A stretch of DNA of 64,000 nt from Nocardiopsis sp. N85 (GTDB taxonomy: Bacteria > Actinomycetota > Actinomycetes > Streptosporangiales > Streptosporangiaceae), in contig NZ_JARBUT010000015.1 in the NCBI RefSeq assembly GCF_028882275.1, positions 1 to 64,000 on the forward strand, given 5' to 3'. Shown piece by piece: positions 13,622 through 20,600 of this stretch (positions are counted from its first letter, which is position 1; every line of letters starts with the position of its first letter). The translations under genes were made by a program, and so were the position numbers. Below the pieces are notes generated by a model that saw nothing but the letters and a program-made list of their open reading frames with translations, was not told the origin of the DNA and made no database searches.

Positions 13622-13655
13622 ACGGCGGCGTGCCCCGGGCGGGGCACGCCGCCGT
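13622..13655. terminator. Bidirectional terminator between convergent genes
   Basis: ACGGCGGCGTGCCCC and GGGGCACGCCGCCGT form a perfect 15-bp stem with a 4-base loop, ending 4 bases before the stop of the minus-strand hydrolase. It can serve both converging genes. Confidence 0.75.
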
Positions 13656-13658
13656 GGT

Positions 13659-15038
13659 TCAGGGGCGGGCGGCCTCCCGCCGGTTCTCCCGGGAGTCCTC
13701 CCGGGTGATGTGACCCCGGCGCAGGTTCTCGCTCTCCACACGGTTCACCGCCGACGCGTAGCGGCCGTGGTTCGGGTAGCGCTCCGCGAGTTCCGCCTCG
13801 TCGAAGGGCCGGTGGGAGCCGAACAGCACACAGAAGTAGCTCTCGGCGTCCAGCGGGGCGTTGCTCCCGGTGTTCAGCGCACGCGGCACCTCCACCTGGG
13901 AGAGGCGGATGCCCCCGAGCGCGAACCCGTCGTCGTCCCGGGCGATCCGTCCGAGCGCGGTCCGCTCGATCGGGTCCGCCCCCGGAGGCCGTCCCTTCCC
14001 CCGCGCCCACGCGCTCAGGTGGTCGTAGGAGGCGTTGAAGACGTGGTGCAGCGGCACCCGGCTGAACGGCGGTTCCGCGCAGTCGTACTCCGCCTGTCCG
14101 CCCAGGTCGCGCTCCTCCTGGTCGACGCGGGCCATCCGACCGGCCCATGCCGAGTGCGAGGTGCCGGCCACCTCCCAGCGCCGGAAGGTGGCGGTGTCCT
14201 CCGCCACGGGGATGCGCGCCACGTCGGTCTCCGACAGCACCTGGAAGACCGGTTCCGGGCGGTCCGGGGAGGAGGGCGCGTTCCCCACCATGAAGGCGTA
14301 GCCGTCGAAGACCGGTTCGATCAGCGGCAGTACCCGCTCGTAGTAGATCGTCATGCGCTGCGCCGACTGGGACGCGCCGATCGCCAGGACCCTGTCGTGT
14401 TCGATTCCGCCCGTGAGCTCCCCTGCGGCGCGCACCGCCTGTGCGGCCTGGGAGAAGACGTCGTAGGAGAGCTGGTCGTCACCGACCGTGCCGCCGTCGG
14501 TGACGTCCAGGTCGCCGTAGCGGGCCGGACTCCACTCCGTCAGCTGTGACACCCCCACGTTCTGAGCGGAGACCCCCACCCACGTGTACCCCGAGCGCAT
14601 GATGTGCTCCGCGCTCGGCCCCCACAGGGCGTCGAGGTCGTTCCCGGCCGTGACGTTCTGCCACTCGGCCAGGACCGTACCGTTGGAGTCACGCTGTTCG
14701 GCGGGGCGGCGGACCAGGAGCCGTGTCCTGTAGGGGTGGGACGAGAGCACCTCGCCCCCGGAGTAACGGTTCGCGGTTCCGGAGACGAGGAACTCCTCCT
14801 CCACGTAACCGTGGGAGTCGAGGTCCTCGGTCGTGGCGAAGAAGGGGTAGGTGTCCTCGATGTCGTCCGCCATCGGGTCACCGGGGAGACCGCCCGGAAG
14901 CGGGCCCTGGACCTCGGGAACGGGGACCGGGATCGCCCCCTCGGGTTCGGAGGGCGCGGCGGAGACGGTGGAGGCCAGGAGCGTTCCGGCGGCGGTCAGT
15001 GCCAGAACCGTTCCCAGACGGTGCGCGTGGGTGGTCAC
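13659..15038 (-). CDS. Secreted alpha/beta hydrolase-domain protein
   Basis: 459 residues. A Sec signal peptide (HRLGTVLALTAAGTLLASTVSA, cleavage after the AXA at about residue 27) sends it outside. The mature part resembles the large secreted alpha/beta hydrolase-domain family (Pfam Abhydrolase_10): LLVRRPAEQRDSNGTVLAEWQNVT, then AGYTWVGVSAQNVGV-type strand, and the nucleophile elbow LAIGASQSAQR with Ser in G-x-S-x-S. A later EVAGTSHSAW carries a candidate catalytic His. The substrate is unknown; ester cleavage is the plausible chemistry. It converges on the carboxylase gene and is divergent from the M14 peptidase across a 700-base gap. Confidence 0.82.
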   Translation of the reverse strand: MTTHAHRLGTVLALTAAGTLLASTVSAAPSEPEGAIPVPVPEVQGPLPGGLPGDPMADDIEDTYPFFATTEDLDSHGYVEEEFLVSGTANRYSGGEVLSSHPYRTRLLVRRPAEQRDSNGTVLAEWQNVTAGNDLDALWGPSAEHIMRSGYTWVGVSAQNVGVSQLTEWSPARYGDLDVTDGGTVGDDQLSYDVFSQAAQAVRAAGELTGGIEHDRVLAIGASQSAQRMTIYYERVLPLIEPVFDGYAFMVGNAPSSPDRPEPVFQVLSETDVARIPVAEDTATFRRWEVAGTSHSAWAGRMARVDQEERDLGGQAEYDCAEPPFSRVPLHHVFNASYDHLSAWARGKGRPPGADPIERTALGRIARDDDGFALGGIRLSQVEVPRALNTGSNAPLDAESYFCVLFGSHRPFDEAELAERYPNHGRYASAVNRVESENLRRGHITREDSRENRREAARP

Positions 15039-15738
15039 GAAGGGCCCTCCTCATGGCGGGGCGGAGCGGGGCAGCGGGTAGCGGGTCGCCACGCGAAGGT
15101 ATGCCGGGGGGCCGTGGGTGACAACGGGGTGACGTGTCAACAGGTCGATCCACCTATGGTGAGGCACCGGGGGCGTCCCTCCCCAGGCGTGGAGGAGGCC
15201 CTTTCGGCACCTCCGAGGACGCGGAACCCGGACCCGCGCCCGGCATCGAGATCCCCGCTCGCGGTCGAGCGGCGGCGGGGCTCGGCCCGACGCCTCCCCT
15301 GCCGCGTCCACACTCCCCTCTCCGTTCCGCCCCGTTCAGGGCCCCCTCGGCCCGCGACGGCGCGGAATCGACCTCTCCGGCCGACGGGCCGACCTCGACG
15401 GGCCGACCCGGGCCCCGGCGGACCTCCGCTCGATTTTTCGCTTTACCGGCCTTGACGCGACCCCGGCGTCACGACAGCCTCGGACCGACAGCCAGATTCG
15501 GGTGCGTGACGGCGGCCGCGCCGTCCACCCAGGCACTTCCCCCGCGCCCCCTTCCCTCCCCCCGGCCCCCACCACCCATCACTGCGCAGGTCGATCCCTC
15601 GACGACGGTGTGAGTGCTGTCCCGTGGCCCCGCGGCCGGCTCGATCGTGCCCACCCGCCCCCGCCCGAACGGCGGTGGCGCCACTTGTCGCGGACGACGG
15701 GCCATCCGCCCGCTCCGCGCTGAGCGAGAAGGACCGGG
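15039..15738. other. Divergent intergenic region, no gene seen
   Basis: About 700 bases between the secreted hydrolase (leftward) and the M14 carboxypeptidase (rightward). Short open frames here have no start signals or protein-like composition. It must hold both promoters. I found no convincing dyad or RNA structure. Confidence 0.5.
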
Positions 15739-18174
15739 ATGGGACACATGACATGGAGCGGGTCTCGGCGTGCGCGTCACGCCGGACTCGTCGTCGGGGC
15801 GACCCTCGCGCTGCTGCTGCCGACCGCGGTGCCCGCGACGGCCGAGCCCGGCGCGACGACGCTGGAGCTGGACGAGCCGTCGGTGGTGGAGGTCTTCCTG
15901 GACGACCGCGACGAACTGGACCGGCTCGTGGAGCTGGGCGGTGACATCACCCGGCTGGACCCGGCGGGCGAGCACGGGTTCGTCGCCCAGACCGTGATCG
16001 GCCCCTTCGACCTGGACGTCTACAACGACGCCGGGTTCACCTTCGGCGAGGTGCTCTACACCGAGTCCGACGCGGAGGAGCGCCTCGACGAACGTGAGGC
16101 GGCCATCGAACGGCTGCGGGCCGAGAACGAACCCGAGGGCACGGCGAGGACCCTGGCCGACACCGAGAACCTCAGGATCCTGCGGGCGGACTACTTCGAG
16201 GGCCGTAACGGCGACTTCCTGTCCGTGGAGGTCCACTCCGACTTCGGACCGATCGAGAACTCCCGGCTGACCGTGGAACGCGACGCCGGGCCCGGCACCG
16301 AGATCGGTGACGGCGGCACCCAGACCCTGAACCGCTTCGTCGACGTCGGGGTGTACATGTACCACCGCGGCCAGGCCGCGGTGGAGGAGCGGCCCGAGCG
16401 TATCCGGGTCACCGGCCCGCACGGCGGCACCGCCGTCGCGGAGGTCACCGAATGGCTGCCGGACCCCCGTGGACCCGGGGATCCGCTGCCCTACACCGAC
16501 TTCCTCAACGCCTACATGACACCGGACGAACTCTACGACCGGATCCACCAGATCGCCGACGAGTACCCGGACATCGCCGAGGTCGTCGAACTGCCCCACC
16601 GGACCAACGGCTACCGTCGCCACGCCCAGGCGATCCTCGGAGTGGGCGTCAACGGCCAGAACGCCGACCGCGGTGTCGTCGTGGAGTCACTCGTCCACGG
16701 CCACGAGGGCGGGAACGACATCGTCGTGGACCTGGTCGCCCCCTCCGCTCCCGACTCCGGGTTGTCGGTCGACGTCGAGGGGGACGAGATCACCGTCGCC
16801 CTGGCCACCGACGGCGGCGGTGCGATCACCACGACCGCGGCGGAGGTCGTGGACGCGGTCAACGCCGAGGCCGGTGACCTGGTCCGCGCCTTCACCTTCC
16901 GGGGCAACGCCGGAAACGGGGTGGTGCGGGCCGAACGGGTGCGGGCCGACGACTTCCTCAACGCGCCCGACGACGTGTCCCGCGAACCGGCGCCGGTCTA
17001 CGCACTGCGCATCGGTTCCACGCGGGACGGCTCCAAGACCGGCGTGCTGGGTTACGCCCAGGAGCACGCCCGGGAATGGCAGACCCCGTTGGTGACCATC
17101 GAGACCGCCGAGCGCCTGGTGCGCAACTACGGCGTCCACGACACCACCACCGAACTGGTGGACGAGTTGGACATCTTCCTGATGCCCTCGTTCAACCCGG
17201 ACGGCGCCAACCACTCCTTCTACGACGTGCCGCTGCACCGCAAGAACATGACCAACTACTGCGGCACCGACGGTTCCCGCGACCAGTGGGCCGTGGTCCA
17301 GGGGGCGCAGTGGGGGGTGGACAACAACCGCAACTACGGCGCCTACACCTTGTGGGACGGCTACGCCGGGGCCTCCTTCACCTGCACCGGAGGCACGTTC
17401 GCCGGCCCCGAGGAACTGGGGCCGCTGTCGCAGCCGGAGAACAAGAACCTGGTGTGGCTGGTCGACACCCACGACAACATCGGCTTCTCGATGAACATCC
17501 ACTCCTCGGGCGACTACTTCATGTGGTCCCCGGGCGCCTACATCGCCGACGGGCGCGTCCCCACCCCCCGGCCGACGGCGATGGAGGAGGCCTACTTCTG
17601 GGAGTCGTCGGCGCACATCCTGGGCGCGATCAAGGAGTACCGCGGCACCGTGGTGACCCCGGCCCGCACCGGTCCGATCATCGATGTGCTGTACTCCGCG
17701 GCGGGCAACTCCGGTGACCACCTCTGGTACGAGAACGGGATCTTCGCCTGGAACTTCGAGCTGGGCCAGGCGGGGTTCCAGCCGCCGTGGGAGGAGGCGC
17801 ACGCCCAGGGCATGGAGTACGCCAACGGGATGTACACCATGCTGGAAGTGGCCCTGGCCCATCAGAAGGACCGGTTCCGACCGCGTTCGGGCGTCTCTCC
17901 GCGCCCGGGCGAGCACACCGGACCGGTGGAGGTCGTCTTCGAGACCAACGAGCCCGCCGAGATCCACTACACCCTCGACGGCAGCCGTCCGGACTTCGAC
18001 TCCCCCAGGCTGGAACCGACCGGTGTGCGCGGGGGCCTGGAGACCCTGCGGATCGAGGAGACGACCACCGTCCACTGGTTCGCGGTGGACATCGCCGGGA
18101 ACGTCGAGGGAGGCTACGACCCCGATGGCAGGGCCCGGAACCACCGCAGGGGCACCTGGGTGATCGTGGACTAG
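15739..18174 (+). CDS. Secreted M14-family zinc carboxypeptidase
   Basis: 811 residues. A signal peptide (HAGLVVGATLALLLPTAVPATA) is followed by a propeptide-like region to about 250. The M14 domain begins at YTDFLNAYMTPDELYDRIHQIADEYPDIAEVVELPHRTNG. The zinc motif is HAREW, with His443 and Glu446; the third ligand is probably the His in SMNIHSSGD, and the catalytic Glu is in WNFELGQAG. A segment of roughly 80 residues (about 335-415) is inserted between the start of the domain and the zinc motif. The last ~90 residues (EIHYTLDGSRPDFDSP...VHWFAVDIAGN) are a chitobiase C-terminal-like beta domain. ATG 15739 follows AAGGA. Role: extracellular removal of C-terminal residues from peptides. Confidence 0.9.
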   Translation: MGHMTWSGSRRARHAGLVVGATLALLLPTAVPATAEPGATTLELDEPSVVEVFLDDRDELDRLVELGGDITRLDPAGEHGFVAQTVIGPFDLDVYNDAGFTFGEVLYTESDAEERLDEREAAIERLRAENEPEGTARTLADTENLRILRADYFEGRNGDFLSVEVHSDFGPIENSRLTVERDAGPGTEIGDGGTQTLNRFVDVGVYMYHRGQAAVEERPERIRVTGPHGGTAVAEVTEWLPDPRGPGDPLPYTDFLNAYMTPDELYDRIHQIADEYPDIAEVVELPHRTNGYRRHAQAILGVGVNGQNADRGVVVESLVHGHEGGNDIVVDLVAPSAPDSGLSVDVEGDEITVALATDGGGAITTTAAEVVDAVNAEAGDLVRAFTFRGNAGNGVVRAERVRADDFLNAPDDVSREPAPVYALRIGSTRDGSKTGVLGYAQEHAREWQTPLVTIETAERLVRNYGVHDTTTELVDELDIFLMPSFNPDGANHSFYDVPLHRKNMTNYCGTDGSRDQWAVVQGAQWGVDNNRNYGAYTLWDGYAGASFTCTGGTFAGPEELGPLSQPENKNLVWLVDTHDNIGFSMNIHSSGDYFMWSPGAYIADGRVPTPRPTAMEEAYFWESSAHILGAIKEYRGTVVTPARTGPIIDVLYSAAGNSGDHLWYENGIFAWNFELGQAGFQPPWEEAHAQGMEYANGMYTMLEVALAHQKDRFRPRSGVSPRPGEHTGPVEVVFETNEPAEIHYTLDGSRPDFDSPRLEPTGVRGGLETLRIEETTTVHWFAVDIAGNVEGGYDPDGRARNHRRGTWVIVD

Positions 18175-18232
18175 GCGTGTTCCGTGGATGCCGCCCGTCG
18201 CGCGGCAGGGTGAGCATCCGCGGAACACGCCT
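18173..18232 (+). terminator. Long terminator hairpin after the carboxypeptidase
   Basis: AGGCGTGTTCCG pairs with CGGAACACGCCT, and GGATGC with GCATCC, joined by a T-G wobble: about 19 bp of stem starting at the stop codon. Confidence 0.75.
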
Positions 18233-18327
18233 TAGCCCGGAGGAGTGGCGGAACGACCCGGTGAGGAGACCGAAGGCCCTCGAACGGGGTCGGACGCCGT
18301 CGGTCGGCCCGGGTTCCGTTCCCCGCC

Positions 18328-18370
18328 CGACGCCGTTCTCCGCGATCCGGGATCGCGGAGGACGGCGTCG
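18328..18370. other. Long inverted repeat between hydrolase genes
   Basis: CGACGCCGT/ACGGCGTCG flank CTCCGCGATC/GATCGCGGAG with a tiny loop. The surrounding 18233-18535 holds no gene. It is too far from the upstream stop to be needed as a terminator, so its role is open. Confidence 0.45.
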
Positions 18371-18535
18371 TCCCGGGAACGGCGGGTGCCGATGCGACCG
18401 GAGGGAACCGGGCCGGATCCGCCGGGAGGGCCCGGTTCCCCGATACGTTGAAGCCGGTCGGAATGCCGACGACGTGTGTCGGCAGCGGTCGCACGGCGCC
18501 CTGCCCACGCGCCCGCCACGAGGGGAGGCGTCAGC

Positions 18536-19276
18536 GTGTACGTCAGGACGTTCGGCCGTGAGGGCGACCCGCCCGTGCTGCTCCTGCACGGTGGAGGCGT
18601 CGCCGGTTGGATGTGGGATCCGACGCGGGAGCGGCTCGGGGGCGGGCTCCGATCGATCGTCCCCGACCTTCCCGGGCACGACCGCGGCGCCGACGAGCCC
18701 TACCGCTCGCACGCGCGGACCGTGGAGGAGCTGGGCGCGCTCATCGAGAAGGAGCGACCGGGCGGCCGCGTCGCGGTCGTCGGCTTCTCGCTCGGCGCCC
18801 AACTCGCCGTCCTGCTGGCCGCGGACCGGCCCGACCTCGTCGACCGGGTCATGGTGGTGAGCGCGCAGGCGGTGCCCACCCCGGCACCCGGCCTCATCCT
18901 CGGCCTGCTCGGCGCGACCGCCGGGCTCGCCCGGCGCGAGTGGTTCGCCAGGCTCCAGGCGAAGGAGCTGTTCGTCCCGGAATCACTGATGGCGGACTAC
19001 ATCCGCACCTCTTCGGGCGTCTCGAAGCAGACCCTGCTCGCCGCGGTGGGTGAGAACATCCGGTTCACCGTGCCCTCGGGCTGGGCACGGTTCCCCGGCA
19101 CGGCCCACGTGCTCGTGGGCGCCCGCGAGCGGAGGGTCATGCGGAATTCGGGCCGCGCGCTCCACGAGGCGCTCCCCACCGCTCTCCTGGAGACCGTCGA
19201 GGGCTGCGGGCACGGCGTTCCGCTGCAACGACCCGAGTGGTTCGCCGGTCGGCTGAGGGAGTGGCTCGACGCCTGA
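18536..19276 (+). CDS. Alpha/beta hydrolase
   Basis: 246 residues of the alpha/beta hydrolase fold. The oxyanion strand is PVLLLHGGGVAGWMWDPT, the nucleophile elbow is VAVVGFSLGAQLA (G-F-S-L-G), and the C-terminal His is in VEGCGHGVPLQRPEWFAG. The acid is probably in the strand after HVLVGARE. GTG 18536 is chosen because AGGGGAGG ends 7 bases before it; an upstream GTG at 18476 would add 20 residues without a site. There is no signal peptide, so it is cytoplasmic. The next gene starts 76 bases later. Substrate unknown. Confidence 0.85.
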   Translation: MYVRTFGREGDPPVLLLHGGGVAGWMWDPTRERLGGGLRSIVPDLPGHDRGADEPYRSHARTVEELGALIEKERPGGRVAVVGFSLGAQLAVLLAADRPDLVDRVMVVSAQAVPTPAPGLILGLLGATAGLARREWFARLQAKELFVPESLMADYIRTSSGVSKQTLLAAVGENIRFTVPSGWARFPGTAHVLVGARERRVMRNSGRALHEALPTALLETVEGCGHGVPLQRPEWFAGRLREWLDA

Positions 19277-19351
19277 CCTCCATGGGAGCGTCCTCCCGCA
19301 CGCCGTCGAACGGTGGGCCGGAGCGTTCGGCCCGCCGCGTACGATCGCCCC

Positions 19352-20311
19352 ATGATGACCGTCCCGCCCCCCGCCGAGGTCGTGTTCTCACGCGGACTCG
19401 TGCGCACGCTGCTCACCGATCAGCACCCGGACCTGGCGGACCGGGAGATCGCCGAGCCCCTCGAAGGCTTCGACATGGCGATGTTCCGCCTCGGGGAGGA
19501 CCTCGCGGTCCGGCTGCCCCGTCACCGCGGCGCGGCCGGCTCGCTGGAGTCGGAGCTGCGCTGGGTCGGAGCGCTCAGCGACCGCTGGACGTTCCCCACG
19601 CAGCGGATCGTGCGTTCGGGCGTCCCCGGGGCGGGTTTTCCCTGGTGCTGGGCGGTCACGTCCTGGTTGCCGGGCGAACTCGCCGCCGACCGCCCCCTGG
19701 CCGCCCCGGCCGCCCCGGAGATGGGCCGGGCACTGGCAGAGATCCACCGGCCGGCCCCCGCCGACGCCCCGTTCAACTCCGAGCAGAGCGTGCGGCTCGC
19801 CGAGCGTGAGCCGATCCTGCGCGACGCCCTTCCACGGCTGCCGTCCTCGGGCGCCGCCCGTGGTCTGACGTTGGACCCGGACGCCGTGGCCGCCCTCTGG
19901 AACCGGGCGCTCGCGGTTCCCGACGAGGCTCCGCGCGTCTGGATCCACGGAGACCTGCACCCGTTCAACGTGATCTCCCGGAACGGCGCGTTCGGCGGCA
20001 TCATCGACTGGTCGGACATCGCCCGAGGAGACCCGGCGGTGGACCTCGGTTTCCTGAGACTGCTGTTCCCGGCCGCCGACATGCCCGCCGCCCACGAGGC
20101 CTACGGCGGTGTCGACGAGGCCACCGCGGCACGCGCCCTGGGAATCGGCCTCGTCAAGGCGGCCCTGCTCGCCACGGTCCCCAAGGAGACCGTCGCGGAC
20201 ATCGGCTGGCGGACCCTCGTGGAACTCGGCGTGGCGAACCGGACCGCGCCCGGCGGACCGGGCGGCCCCGGATCTGGAGGTCCGTCGCGCTCTCCCGGGA
20301 CGGGGTGCTGA
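19352..20311 (+). CDS. Aminoglycoside phosphotransferase (APH)-family kinase
   Basis: 319 residues of the APH/choline-kinase fold. N-lobe features include MAMFRLGEDLAVRLPRH with the nucleotide-binding Lys/Arg region. The catalytic loop is VWIHGDLHPFNVI (HGD-x5-N) and the metal motif is GGIIDWSD. ATG at 19352 has no ribosome site but a -10-like TACGAT sits at 19340-19345, six bases before the start, which fits a leaderless message. These proteins phosphorylate small hydroxylated molecules; resistance is only one option and no drug cluster is near. The last ~20 residues are low-complexity Gly/Pro, perhaps a frayed end. Confidence 0.85.
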   Translation: MMTVPPPAEVVFSRGLVRTLLTDQHPDLADREIAEPLEGFDMAMFRLGEDLAVRLPRHRGAAGSLESELRWVGALSDRWTFPTQRIVRSGVPGAGFPWCWAVTSWLPGELAADRPLAAPAAPEMGRALAEIHRPAPADAPFNSEQSVRLAEREPILRDALPRLPSSGAARGLTLDPDAVAALWNRALAVPDEAPRVWIHGDLHPFNVISRNGAFGGIIDWSDIARGDPAVDLGFLRLLFPAADMPAAHEAYGGVDEATAARALGIGLVKAALLATVPKETVADIGWRTLVELGVANRTAPGGPGGPGSGGPSRSPGTGC

Positions 20312-20318
20312 GACGGAC

Positions 20319-20519
20319 CCTGGAACCCGAGGGCCGGTCGGTGGCGGCGCGCAGCGGGATCCGCCGGGCCAGGACCTCGGCCAGGCCGGGGTCGTCGATT
20401 GCGGCCAGGGTCGCCTGGGCCGCGTCGGGATCCTCGATCGGCCGGGTGAGGTGGTCTGCGGTGATCTCGGCCCACTCGCGGCGTCGTCGGACTTCACCCG
20501 CGGGCAGGCCCGGCTTCAA
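20319..20519 (-). pseudogene. Possible gene remnant
   Basis: On the minus strand a stretch reads like real protein (REWAEITADHLTRPIED, ATLAAIDDPGLAEVLARRIP) with strong third-position GC, but has no proper start or end and runs against the APH gene. I do not recognise the family. It may be the residue of a deleted gene. Confidence 0.25.
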
Positions 20520-20525
20520 GAGAAC

Positions 20526-20560
20526 GGCCGACCCGTCCGGTTCGTTCGGACGGGTCGGCC
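20526..20560. terminator. Bidirectional terminator, first hairpin
   Basis: GGCCGACCCGTCCG and CGGACGGGTCGGCC form a perfect 14-bp stem with a 7-base loop between the convergent APH and pectate lyase genes. Confidence 0.75.
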
Positions 20561-20563
20561 GGT

Positions 20564-20597
20564 ATCCGGTCGGCTCCGGTACGGGAGCCGACCGGAT
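20564..20597. terminator. Bidirectional terminator, second hairpin
   Basis: ATCCGGTCGGCTCC and GGAGCCGACCGGAT form a second perfect 14-bp stem, directly after the first and 4 bases before the lyase stop codon. Confidence 0.75.
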
Positions 20598-20600
20598 CGG

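Noticed and set aside
19352-20311. Antibiotic resistance gene
   Set aside because: The APH fold is shared by many small-molecule kinases and no resistance or antibiotic genes are near.
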